Part shown: piece by piece, positions 6,699-13,902 of the stretch
Layout of the letters: each line of letters starts with the position of its first letter
Numbering within the stretch: the first letter of the stretch is position 1
Origin: GCA-2862585 sp965661345
GTDB lineage: Bacteria > Bacteroidota > Bacteroidia > Flavobacteriales > UBA7312
Reading direction: 5' to 3'
DNA: 17,925 nucleotides
Assembly (NCBI GenBank): GCA_965661345.1
Contig: CBFIDK010000018.1
Location: 1-17,925 of the forward strand
The notes under the pieces: model-generated
The model's input: only the letters and a program-made list of their open reading frames with translations
The model's database searches: none
What the model was told of the DNA's origin: nothing
Made by a program: the position numbers and the translations under genes

Positions 6699-7262
6699 AT
6701 TATGAATTGACAATACTTGTGGAATGACAAGGTGCTCGTCATCATTTTCTATAATATAATCTGAAAGTGAACTTTTCTTTTCTTCATCCCACTGATTTCT
6801 CATTCTAGACTCGATTTGCTCAACTGAAATAGAATCTCTTTTCAAAATGCGCTCCACTCTTTTTGACTTTGGGCATTTCACACATATAATTGCCTCTAAA
6901 TCTTTATGTGTACCACTTTCAAAAAGAATAGCAGCTTCTTTAATGATGTATTGCGAAGATTGCAAATCGCACCACTCTTTAAAATAATTCTGAACAACAG
7001 GATGAACTATACTGTTCAGTTTTTGGAGAATACTTGCATCATTGAAGGCTAATTCTGAAAGGTGTTTCCTATTGATCCCACTATCACAATAAACATTAGT
7101 GCCAAAAGTTCTTGTTAACTCTTTCTTTAAGTTTTCATCTTCAACCATTAGGCGTTTAGCCTCGTCATCGGCATAGAAAACAGGGATTCCCAAAGTTCTA
7201 AATACATTTGAAATTGTAGTCTTACCACTACCGATGTTTCCTGTTAAGCCTATTTTTTTCAT
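6684..7262 (-). CDS. coaE: Dephospho-CoA kinase
   Basis: Catalyses the last step of coenzyme A synthesis, ATP-dependent phosphorylation of the 3'-hydroxyl of dephospho-CoA, in the cytoplasm. The 192-residue length is standard. The N-terminus carries the P-loop GNIGSGKT (8-15), then IPVFYADDEAKRLM with the conserved Asp32, and the lid/CoA region with RMRNQW is near residues 147-153. The gene is the last of a minus-strand run; its ATG overlaps the stop of the YbbR gene by one base (TAATG). The 3' end overlaps the opposing YrdC gene by 9 bp. Nothing unusual is seen in the catalytic residues. Confidence 0.93.
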   Translation of the reverse strand: MKKIGLTGNIGSGKTTISNVFRTLGIPVFYADDEAKRLMVEDENLKKELTRTFGTNVYCDSGINRKHLSELAFNDASILQKLNSIVHPVVQNYFKEWCDLQSSQYIIKEAAILFESGTHKDLEAIICVKCPKSKRVERILKRDSISVEQIESRMRNQWDEEKKSSLSDYIIENDDEHLVIPQVLSIHNDLLK

Positions 7263-8245
7263 TATTTTTTAATAAGAAAGTACTCTACCTTTGATGGGAA
7301 AATACGAACATTTTCAACAAAATCAGCTTGTCGGCTTAAATTTACAGATTGTCTTTTAAACTCCTTATCAAATAAAACCTCAACGGCGAACATGTCTGGC
7401 CTTACCAAGTCAAACTTATCCAATGACGTTAAATAACTAACCGTTACTTCATCTGGAAAAAACTTTATCTCATAACCCTTTGGAATGTTTTTAATAGTAA
7501 GAGGAAGTTTTACTTCACCTTCTGTAAACTGTTCTACTTTTAAGTCCCATTGTATCTTTCTTGTGGAATAGTTAATTTCGGAGTGGTTTAAGGACTGAAT
7601 TTCTATTTCCCCTACTCTATTATTATATACCTCTTCCAATGATAATAACTGAGTATTTATTTCATCAAAAACTTCTACTACTGCTTTAGGACCAGAAATA
7701 ACTATGGTTGATGGTTCCAATTTAATAGCCTCTTTTTGTCTAAACAAGTCTTTAAACGTTATGTTAGAATTTAATTTTACGGGAACAACTCTCTCTGCTT
7801 TTTCGTCCAATAATAAATCTATTCGATTGGGCTGAATATGTAACAACTGCATGCTTGTTGGAATAACTTCCTGAATCTGTGAAATTGATTGCTCACCCAA
7901 TAGAAAATAGTTCCAGTAACTTCCTTTTTTCTTAGGGATAAATGAAGATACTGAAAGAGGTAGTTCTTTTTTAAAACGTAACCTATGTGCTAGAATAGTA
8001 AAACCAGGGGCAATCACTTGAAGATGTAAATCGACTTCTTTTTCATCAATCAGAAGCTTATCAGAAGGTAGGTCAATAAAACTGGCTGTGTAATGTACAG
8101 TGGTAGTGTAATTTTTTGATAATACGGTTAGTATCCAAAACAAAGTAGACAGCGTTAATAAAAATGCAAAAACAGGAAGATGCTTTCTTTCTATTTTCAG
8201 CAATAAGAACAACTGATTTAAAACAAATGTAAGTTTACTCAACAT
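7262..8245 (-). CDS. YbbR-domain membrane-anchored protein
   Basis: Protein of 327 residues with one N-terminal membrane anchor (about 22-43, preceded by a basic stretch) and a long extracytoplasmic beta-rich part. This arrangement and the repeated short beta segments ending in acidic-hydrophobic phrases (for example residues about 140-240 and 240-325) fit YbbR-like repeats. In Firmicutes, YbbR (CdaR) regulates the diadenylate cyclase CdaA. Here no cdaA is adjacent; the gene sits between yajC and coaE, a typical flavobacterial order, so the CdaR role should not be assumed. It starts 26 bp after the yajC stop and overlaps coaE by one base. Assignment rests on architecture and neighbourhood more than a sharp motif. 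Confidence 0.75.
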   Translation of the reverse strand: MLSKLTFVLNQLFLLLKIERKHLPVFAFLLTLSTLFWILTVLSKNYTTTVHYTASFIDLPSDKLLIDEKEVDLHLQVIAPGFTILAHRLRFKKELPLSVSSFIPKKKGSYWNYFLLGEQSISQIQEVIPTSMQLLHIQPNRIDLLLDEKAERVVPVKLNSNITFKDLFRQKEAIKLEPSTIVISGPKAVVEVFDEINTQLLSLEEVYNNRVGEIEIQSLNHSEINYSTRKIQWDLKVEQFTEGEVKLPLTIKNIPKGYEIKFFPDEVTVSYLTSLDKFDLVRPDMFAVEVLFDKEFKRQSVNLSRQADFVENVRIFPSKVEYFLIKK

Positions 8246-8271
8246 AAAAAGGGATTAGTACCCCAATAACA

Positions 8272-8571
8272 CTAGTCTTTAGTTTTAGATAAATCTGCAG
8301 AAACACATGTTTTTTCGAACTTCAAAATAGTACCATTGGCAACATCAATTTTGATTGTCTTTTCAGAAATATCTACTATCTTTCCATGAATACCACCGGT
8401 TGTTACTACCTTGTCACCTTTCTTCATTTCCTCTCTAAATTTTCTCTCTAGTTTTTGTTTTTTAACTTGAGGTCTGATCATAAAAAACCAGAATACTCCA
8501 AAAACAAGTACAAAAAATATTAATGGGTTACCGCCTGATTCTGCTTGTAAAAATATTGTTATTAAAGTCAT
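8272..8571 (-). CDS. yajC: Preprotein translocase subunit YajC
   Basis: Accessory subunit of the Sec translocon that associates with SecDF in the inner membrane. The 99-residue length and layout are typical: a short periplasmic N-terminus, one membrane helix (about 15-32, NPLIFFVLVFGVFWFFMI) followed at once by the family phrase RPQVKKQK, then a small cytoplasmic domain with GDKVVTTGGIHGKIVDI. The ATG overlaps the stop of the upstream DUF1573 gene by one base. In many bacteria yajC sits beside secDF and tgt, but here it lies in the nusB-DUF1573-yajC-YbbR-coaE series characteristic of Bacteroidota. Confidence 0.93.
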   Translation of the reverse strand: MTLITIFLQAESGGNPLIFFVLVFGVFWFFMIRPQVKKQKLERKFREEMKKGDKVVTTGGIHGKIVDISEKTIKIDVANGTILKFEKTCVSADLSKTKD

Positions 8572-9062
8572 TATTTTGATATTACTTCAGAAGTGATATT
8601 TAACACTTTTCTGCTGGGGTTAGTATTGGCAGTTAAAGTAACTGCTTTATTTTGTTTTCCTGATCTTCCTGAACTATTGAAAGTGACATCAATTGAGCCC
8701 GATTCACCAGGGGCAATAGGATCTCTAGGCCAATCTGGCACAGTACAACCACATGAACCTTTAGCACTTGAGATAATTAATGGCGCATCACCAGAATTAG
8801 TAAATGTAAATGAATAGGATACTTTTTCTCCATCTATTAGCTGACCAAAATCATGAACTTCTTTTTTGAATGAAAAATTAGGCCCAGTGTTATTTTCGGT
8901 TGTCGACTCGGCCGTGTTGGTATTCATCACTAAATTCGAAGATAATGAGGGTTTTACAGCTGTTTTTACTTCTTCCACTTTTGTAGTCTCAGCATCAACT
9001 TTTTTGGCCATGTCATCGCATGAGACAAAAAACAATACTAATAAAATGATTATTCTGTTCAT
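8571..9062 (-). CDS. DUF1573 lipoprotein
   Basis: Predicted exported lipoprotein of 163 residues and unknown function. A lipoprotein signal is visible: MNRIIILLVLFFVSC with acylated Cys15, followed by two aspartates (DDMAKK). Residues 20-60 form a Thr/Glu/Asn-rich linker. The DUF1573 immunoglobulin-like domain spans about 62-160 and shows the family landmarks HDFGQL, FTNSGDAPLIIS, SCGCTVP (103-109) and IAPGESGSIDV. The acidic pair after the lipid-bearing Cys resembles, in part, the lipoprotein surface-export signal of Bacteroidota, so surface exposure is possible but unproven. It follows nusB by 32 bp and overlaps yajC by one base. A TATTTTTG at 9083-9090 (minus strand) could be an internal -7 box, although this stretch is so AT-rich that chance is plausible. 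Confidence 0.87.
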   Translation of the reverse strand: MNRIIILLVLFFVSCDDMAKKVDAETTKVEEVKTAVKPSLSSNLVMNTNTAESTTENNTGPNFSFKKEVHDFGQLIDGEKVSYSFTFTNSGDAPLIISSAKGSCGCTVPDWPRDPIAPGESGSIDVTFNSSGRSGKQNKAVTLTANTNPSRKVLNITSEVISK

Positions 9063-9094
9063 AAAATTTAATTTAGTTAAGGCAAAAATAATAA

Positions 9095-10030
9095 TTATTC
9101 AATAAGGCCTCTTCCTGTTTTTTTAATCAAGCCTTTTTGTTTTAATTCAATTTGTAATGTATCAAGAATTCCATTGACAAAATTCTTACTGTTGGGTGTG
9201 CTGTAATATTTTGCTAATTCTAAATATTCATTGATACTCACTTTTACGGGAATTTGTGGCATTTTCAATAATTCAGCCAGAGCCATTTGCATAAGAATTA
9301 GATCCATCAATGCTACCCTATCAATTTCCCAATTTTTTGTTTTTGACGATATCAAATCGTTAAATTCGTCAGAATGTATGATTGAATGTCTGAGCAAACT
9401 CAAAGCAAATTCTTTATCTTCTTTGTTGTTAAATAAGTTAAAGAGTATAATGTGTTCCTCAGATGCTTCTTTTATGGTTTTAACTATCATACTGGAAACA
9501 AATGGCAAATCGTCATCCCAAAAGATGTATTGTTCGTTCAAAAAGTCTTGTAAAGCTACAATATCAACCACGTGTTTGCTGAACAACTTCATTATAAATT
9601 TCGTGTCTGTTTCGAAAGTCACTTCATTTGACGACAAATAGTCTTCGTAGGTTGAAGATTTGATGATTTCTAAGTAAACTGCTTTGAGCAAAGAACGACT
9701 ATCAGAAAAAGATAGTTTCAATTCATTTGCTTTACTCATTAGTGAAGTGTCATCTTTCAGCTTCTGAATAAATAAATTATCAATAAATTTTGTGTTGGGA
9801 TTTAAATCATTATCAGATGGCAGTTTCTTATACTTAGCATCTTCCTGAAAATCTTCAGCGAAATCTCGAACCTCGACAAGAATAAGAAGTAATAAAATGT
9901 ATAATTCTTCAACCTTATCTAATGATATAAGAAATTGTTTTTCAATCTTAACAATATCGGTATCCTTGGATTTATTCCAGGAGTATACAAATTGTAAAAC
10001 ACGAATTCTTAAATGCCTTCGATTTAACAT
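9095..10030 (-). CDS. nusB: Transcription antitermination factor NusB, long form
   Basis: RNA-binding factor of the antitermination complex (with NusE/S10) acting on rRNA operons and other transcripts. The N-terminal helix RRHLRIRVLQFVYSW (4-18) matches the first helix of NusB. The rest of the fold is recognisable only from about residue 205: FALSLLRHSIIHS, NWEIDRVALMDLILMQMALAEL (233-254), VSINEYLELAKYYS and KNFVNGILD (283-290). Ordinary NusB is about 140 residues; here 311, because about 180 extra residues, mostly charged helical sequence, are inserted after helix 1. Long NusB proteins are usual in Bacteroidota, so I do not think this is a fusion artefact. The gene starts 14 bp after the dehydrogenase stop. 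Confidence 0.88.
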   Translation of the reverse strand: MLNRRHLRIRVLQFVYSWNKSKDTDIVKIEKQFLISLDKVEELYILLLLILVEVRDFAEDFQEDAKYKKLPSDNDLNPNTKFIDNLFIQKLKDDTSLMSKANELKLSFSDSRSLLKAVYLEIIKSSTYEDYLSSNEVTFETDTKFIMKLFSKHVVDIVALQDFLNEQYIFWDDDLPFVSSMIVKTIKEASEEHIILFNLFNNKEDKEFALSLLRHSIIHSDEFNDLISSKTKNWEIDRVALMDLILMQMALAELLKMPQIPVKVSINEYLELAKYYSTPNSKNFVNGILDTLQIELKQKGLIKKTGRGLIE

Positions 10031-10044
10031 AAAGTAGTTTTGAA

Positions 10045-11154
10045 CTAGTTTTTAGCTTGTTGAATTCTTTCTTTTGCCAACTTTAATGCCGCAGCATTTG
10101 TGGTAATATTTTCTTCTTCTGCTTTGATAAATATTTCTAAAGTTGTGTCGTATATTTTTTTTGTTTTCTCAAGAGCCTTTTCTCTATCGAAGTTGTTAAG
10201 CTCTGAATAAACGTTTATTAAACCTCCAGCATTTATTAAAAAATCAGGAGCATAAAGAATATCCTTTTCTTTTAGGATATTGGCATGTTTATTTTCGTCT
10301 TTTAATTGGTTATTCGCTGCTCCGGCAATAATCTCGCATTTCAATTTTTCTATTGTAATGTCGTTTACAGTTGCACCTAACGCGCATGGCGAATATATGT
10401 CCATTTCTATATCGTAAACGCTTTCGCCATCTACAACATCAGTATTGTAAAGTTCTGAAACTTTCTTTAGGTTTTCTTTGTTAATATCGTTGATGATGAC
10501 TTTTGCACCTTCTTCAGAAAGGTATTTTACTAGATTTTCTCCTACGTGACCAACACCCTGTACAACTACTTTTTTGTCTTGTAAATCATCGCTTCCCCAC
10601 CTGTATTTGGCTGAAGCTTTAATCCCCATATATACTCCATATGCAGTAACTGGAGAAGGATCTCCACTACCACCCATTTCTACTGGAATTCCTGTAACAA
10701 AATCCGTTTCCATTTTTACATACTTCATATCTTGAGCACTCATGCCTACATCTTCGGCAGTAATGTACTTACCCCCAAGACTATTGACAAACTGACCAAA
10801 TTTCCTCATCAAGGCTTCAGATTTCAACGTTTTGGCATCGCCAATGATAACGGCTTTACCACCACCAAGGTTCAAGCCAGTAATGGCTGCTTTAAAAGTC
10901 ATCCCTCTTGATAATCTGAGGACATCAATCATTGCATCTACTTCATTATCGTAATTCCACATTCTTGTTCCACCAAGAGCTGGACCTAATGTGGTATCAT
11001 GAATTGCTATAATGGCTTTTAAGCCTGTTTCTTTGTCGTTACAGAATACCAATTGCTCATGGTTCATGGAATCCATGGTTTCAAGTACTTGAAAAAGTTG
11101 TTCTGAATCTTTAGCATTTTTTAGCTCAAACATAGATTTTGGTTTTACTAACAT
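10045..11154 (-). CDS. Leucine/valine-type amino acid dehydrogenase (Glu/Leu/Phe/Val family)
   Basis: Predicted NAD-dependent oxidative deaminase of branched-chain amino acids to 2-oxo acids, in the cytoplasm. The 369-residue protein closely resembles leucine dehydrogenase: KAIIAIHDTTLGPALGGTRMW (46-66), TFKAA with Lys88, GLNLGGGKAVI with catalytic Lys100, and Asp135 in AEDVG. These correspond to Lys68 and Lys80 of Bacillus LeuDH. The Rossmann loop is GVGHVG (200-205), with Asp223 near the end of the second strand favouring NAD over NADP. The N-terminus is about 20 residues longer than Bacillus LeuDH; an internal Met8 is an alternative start. It is first in the minus-strand series ending in coaE and is preceded by a 117-bp divergent intergenic region. 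Leucine versus valine preference cannot be settled from sequence alone; 2-oxo acids from it could feed branched-chain fatty acids. Confidence 0.9.
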   Translation of the reverse strand: MLVKPKSMFELKNAKDSEQLFQVLETMDSMNHEQLVFCNDKETGLKAIIAIHDTTLGPALGGTRMWNYDNEVDAMIDVLRLSRGMTFKAAITGLNLGGGKAVIIGDAKTLKSEALMRKFGQFVNSLGGKYITAEDVGMSAQDMKYVKMETDFVTGIPVEMGGSGDPSPVTAYGVYMGIKASAKYRWGSDDLQDKKVVVQGVGHVGENLVKYLSEEGAKVIINDINKENLKKVSELYNTDVVDGESVYDIEMDIYSPCALGATVNDITIEKLKCEIIAGAANNQLKDENKHANILKEKDILYAPDFLINAGGLINVYSELNNFDREKALEKTKKIYDTTLEIFIKAEEENITTNAAALKLAKERIQQAKN

Positions 11155-11174
11155 AATTAGACAAGAAAGTTAAT

Positions 11175-11182
11175 TAACTTTG
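11175..11182 (+). promoter_or_regulatory. Candidate -7 box for the ABC transporter gene
   Basis: TAACTTTG fits TAnnTTTG and lies 89 bp upstream of the ATG at 11272. No good TTTG is seen about 20 bp upstream. A second, one-base-short match (TAGTTTG, 11260-11266) sits right in front of the ATG. Both are weak. Confidence 0.3.
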
Positions 11183-11186
11183 TAAC

Positions 11187-11231
11187 CAAATTTATCCTAA
11201 ATCAAAGACAAATTTTGAGTTCGCAAATCTA
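11187..11231 (-). promoter_or_regulatory. Candidate -7 boxes for the dehydrogenase-nusB-coaE operon
   Basis: On the minus strand two sequences fit TAnnTTTG exactly: TAAATTTG at 11187-11194 and TAGATTTG at 11224-11231. They would give leaders of about 30 and 65 nt before the ATG at 11154. Neither has a TTTG at the ideal -33 spacing. The first faces the plus-strand candidate at 11175-11182 and would overlap it. Confidence 0.4.
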
Positions 11232-11271
11232 CAATTTTATTTATGTTATTTAGCTTTACTAGTTTGATTTT

Positions 11272-13035
11272 ATGAAAGAACTCAAATATCTTCTTAAGTT
11301 TTACAAAAAATATAAATGGCGGTTTCTTATCGGTGTAATATTTGTAGTTGTTTCCAATGTATTCGCATTATATCCAGCTGTATTTACCCGAAAGGCATTT
11401 GATACTGCAAAAGAAGCTATTGAATTGGCACAAAACAATGGAAACGTTGATTTTGAAAGCCTAACTTCTACCTTGCTTTATTTTGGATTGATGCTAATTC
11501 TCTTTGCATTACTAAAGGGTGTATTTATGTTCTTCATGAGGCAAACCATCATAGTAATGTCTAGATTGATAGAGTACGATATCAAAAATGAAATTTACGA
11601 CCATTACCAGAAATTAGACAGAGCATTCTATAAAAGAAACCGAACTGGTGATATGATGGCCAGAATCAGTGAAGATGTCAGTAAAGTTAGAATGTTTTTA
11701 GGGCCTGCCACAATGTACCCAATTAACATGATTTCACTGTTTGCTCTGGTGATGTATAATATGTTCAGTATTAATGTCAAATTGAGCCTTTACGTTCTAG
11801 CGCCATTGCCAATAATGTCAATAAGTATTTTCTTCATCAGCAAAATAATTCACTCGAAAAGTGAAAGAGTACAAAAGCAATTATCGCTGTTATCAACAAT
11901 CTCTCAAGAATCGTTTTCAGGCATTAGAATACTCAAATCGTTTGTGATTGAGAAAATGAACTTCACACAGTTCAATAGTGAAACTAATGAGTACTTAAAA
12001 AGAAATGTTTCTCTAGCCAAAACGAATGCTGCCTTTTTCCCATTTATGCTTTTACTAATAGGCCTAAGCACTTTACTAACTATATATATTGGAGGAAAAG
12101 AAGCAATTGCTGGAAACATTACAACAGGAAATATTGCAGAATTCATCATCTATGTAAATATGCTTACATGGCCAATGGCTTCAATTGGTTGGGTAACATC
12201 AATTATACAACGCGCTGCAGCATCTCAAAAACGTATTAATGAATTTTTGAAAACCAAAGTTGAAATACATAACGATGAATTTGAGGAAGTAGAAATATTG
12301 GGTGATATATCGTTTGAAAATGTAAGTTTTAAATACCCTGATAGCAATGTCAATGCATTGAGTAATATTTCATTTACTATTAAAAATGGAGCCTCAATTG
12401 CCATCGTTGGGCGAACAGGATCTGGAAAGTCAACAATTATTCAACTGCTTACTGGGATGTATAAATCAATTGAAGGTGTAATAAATATTGACGATAAACC
12501 CATTGAGAGCTATAACGTTAGAAACCTACGATCAGCCATAAGCTTAGTGCCTCAAGAAGCCTTGTTGTTTTCTGATACTATTTCAAACAATATTTCATTT
12601 GGAACCGATAAAAACACATCACAAAAAGAAATAGAAAATGTTGCTAAAAAAGCAGCAATTCATGATAACATAATGGGTTTCCCAAAACAATACAACACTA
12701 AAATTGGAGAAAGAGGAGTAACCCTTTCTGGAGGTCAAAAACAAAGAATATCTATTGCAAGAGCCTTTATAAAACCGTCATCAATACTCATTTTTGACGA
12801 TTGTTTGTCAGCAGTTGATAACGAAACTGAAGAAACGATTCTTAAAGAAATTAAAAAGAAAAATAAAGAGAAGACATCTATCATTATTAGCCATAGACTA
12901 TCTTCCATTCAGCATGTTGATGAAATTATAGTTTTAGAAAATGGAAAAATAATAGAAAAAGGCACCCACGAAGAGTTAATGAACAACAAAAAAGTATACT
13001 TGGATATGTACGAACAACAACTTACTGCTCAGTAA
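11272..13035 (+). CDS. ABC transporter half-molecule, MdlA/BmrC type (permease + ATPase)
   Basis: Exporter of the ABCB type, 587 residues, with a six-helix membrane domain (helices at about 17-39, 68-90, 149-164, 171-191, 253-274 and 288-312) followed by one nucleotide-binding domain. Walker A is GRTGSGKST (380-388, Lys386), Q-loop Gln428, signature LSGGQ (485-489) and switch His541. Walker B reads ILIFDD: Asp509 is followed by Asp510 where the catalytic Glu is expected. This Asp is characteristic of the degenerate-site half of heterodimeric exporters (MdlA, BmrC/YheI, TM287), which pair with a half carrying Glu. No second half-transporter gene is in the window. The substrate is unknown: drugs, lipids or peptides are possible. 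It is divergent from the dehydrogenase operon and followed after 56 bp by the DUF3276 gene, which has its own promoter. Confidence 0.9.
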   Translation: MKELKYLLKFYKKYKWRFLIGVIFVVVSNVFALYPAVFTRKAFDTAKEAIELAQNNGNVDFESLTSTLLYFGLMLILFALLKGVFMFFMRQTIIVMSRLIEYDIKNEIYDHYQKLDRAFYKRNRTGDMMARISEDVSKVRMFLGPATMYPINMISLFALVMYNMFSINVKLSLYVLAPLPIMSISIFFISKIIHSKSERVQKQLSLLSTISQESFSGIRILKSFVIEKMNFTQFNSETNEYLKRNVSLAKTNAAFFPFMLLLIGLSTLLTIYIGGKEAIAGNITTGNIAEFIIYVNMLTWPMASIGWVTSIIQRAAASQKRINEFLKTKVEIHNDEFEEVEILGDISFENVSFKYPDSNVNALSNISFTIKNGASIAIVGRTGSGKSTIIQLLTGMYKSIEGVINIDDKPIESYNVRNLRSAISLVPQEALLFSDTISNNISFGTDKNTSQKEIENVAKKAAIHDNIMGFPKQYNTKIGERGVTLSGGQKQRISIARAFIKPSSILIFDDCLSAVDNETEETILKEIKKKNKEKTSIIISHRLSSIQHVDEIIVLENGKIIEKGTHEELMNNKKVYLDMYEQQLTAQ

Positions 13036-13039
13036 AGGA

Positions 13040-13071
13040 TTTGTTATGTTAGATTAATATTCATAGATTTG
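13040..13071 (+). promoter_or_regulatory. Near-consensus Bacteroidota promoter of the DUF3276 gene
   Basis: TTTG at 13040-13043 is the -33 box, followed by a 20-bp spacer and TAGATTTG at 13064-13071, a full match to TAnnTTTG. Spacing and both boxes fit the published Bacteroidota sigma consensus (TTTG, 19-21 bp, TAnnTTTG). A transcript would start near 13076-13078, leaving a leader of about 15 nt before the ATG at 13092. It begins only 5 bp after the ABC transporter stop codon. Confidence 0.7.
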
Positions 13072-13091
13072 AAATCTAACTTATTAATAAA

Positions 13092-13430
13092 ATGGAAAAC
13101 TACAAAGAGCAAGAAGAAATTTATTCGAATAAAGTAAGAGCTGGTAAAAGGACTTATTTTTTTGATGTCAGAGCTACAAAAGCAGAAGACTACTATCTAA
13201 CTATCACGGAAAGCAAAAAGGTTTTCGATGACAATGGAAACCACACATTCAAAAAACATAAAATCTTCCTTTACAAAGAGGATTTCGAAAAGTTCAAAAA
13301 TGCTTTAGGCGATACGTTAGATTATATTATTAAAAATAAAGGCCTGGATGTTATTTCAAAAACTGAAGAGACTAGCGAATCTAAAAGTGAAGAAAATAGC
13401 TTCACAGACGTTAATTTTGAAGATATTTAA
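13092..13430 (+). CDS. DUF3276 PUR-family nucleic-acid-binding protein
   Basis: Small protein of 112 residues in the bacterial PUR-alpha-like family (DUF3276), a single PUR repeat expected to dimerise and bind single-stranded DNA or RNA in the cytoplasm. The family core runs from about residue 10 to 85: YSNKVRAGKRTYFFDVRATK, then YYLTITESKK, a basic turn HTFKKHKIFLYKEDF, and an amphipathic helix up to LDYIIKNKG. After residue 90 the tail is acidic and Ser/Glu-rich and probably disordered. In Borrelia a relative (EbfC-independent PUR protein SpoVG/BpuR group) acts in gene regulation; the role in Bacteroidota is not established as far as I know. A strong dedicated promoter suggests high expression. 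It ends 4 bp from the convergent DoxX-like gene. Confidence 0.83.
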   Translation: MENYKEQEEIYSNKVRAGKRTYFFDVRATKAEDYYLTITESKKVFDDNGNHTFKKHKIFLYKEDFEKFKNALGDTLDYIIKNKGLDVISKTEETSESKSEENSFTDVNFEDI

Positions 13431-13434
13431 TGTC

Positions 13435-13902
13435 TCACCAGCTAAGAAGAACTAAAGTTAATATTGTCAGTATAAAATAGCTTACTAGAGATTGTGCCCC
13501 AGCATAATCTTTAGCTATTCTTTGCCCAAAAAACAACATTAATAACGCAACTGCAGAAAGTAATGTTCCAATAAAAGCTATTGAACTATTGTCAAAAAAC
13601 AATATACAAACAGCTCCTACTAAAGTTCCAAAACCAGCCAGCAACTCAATTACAGTAATTGACACGAACAAAAAAGGCACTAAATTCTTTAAAGGAGAGT
13701 TTGAAAAATGACCAGTTAACCAACTTAAATTCCCTTCCTTATCAATAACTTTATCCATTCCTGACTGGATAAATAAAACAGATAAAAATGCAGTGGTTAA
13801 AAGCTGAGTTATTAGATGCGCATTATCTTGAAGGTCTAAACTAATGAAACATAAATTTGAAAAAATCATTTGAAGTGAGTTTAAATTAATAGCTATTAAC
13901 AT
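13435..13902 (-). CDS. DoxX-like integral membrane protein
   Basis: Inner-membrane protein of up to 155 residues with four predicted helices (about 30-46, 73-95, 108-126 and 139-154). The conserved part begins near residue 30: LLTTAFLSVLFIQSGMDKV, then GNLSWLTGHFSNSPLK and FGQRIAKDYAGAQSLVSYF, which I recognise as the DoxX-like group seen in flavobacteria. The function is unknown; DoxX members are linked to quinone or thiosulfate-dependent redox processes in some organisms. The true start is doubtful: the first 25-30 residues are not conserved in my recollection, the ATG at 13902 lies inside a hairpin, and a second ATG begins at 13869. Neither has a recognisable ribosome-binding site. It is convergent with the DUF3276 gene and divergent from parA. 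Confidence 0.72.
   Translation of the reverse strand: MLIAINLNSLQMIFSNLCFISLDLQDNAHLITQLLTTAFLSVLFIQSGMDKVIDKEGNLSWLTGHFSNSPLKNLVPFLFVSITVIELLAGFGTLVGAVCILFFDNSSIAFIGTLLSAVALLMLFFGQRIAKDYAGAQSLVSYFILTILTLVLLSW

Noticed and set aside
9569..9574. CACGTG core within nusB, as in the centre of parS sites
   Set aside because: The flanks (TCAAC and TTTGC) do not continue the TGTTTCACGTGAAACA palindrome, and it is over 4 kb from parAB within a coding gene. No convincing parS site was found in the window.
9231..9641. Plus-strand open frame of 136 codons antisense to nusB
   Set aside because: Composition is Ser/Ile/Asn-rich as expected for the reverse complement of an AT-rich helical protein; no recognisable domain or promoter, and nusB is well supported.
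13048..13080. Inverted repeat after the ABC transporter gene as a terminator
   Set aside because: The loop is 17 nt, the stem is AT-rich and no T-run follows; it overlaps a strong promoter, so an operator is more plausible than a terminator.
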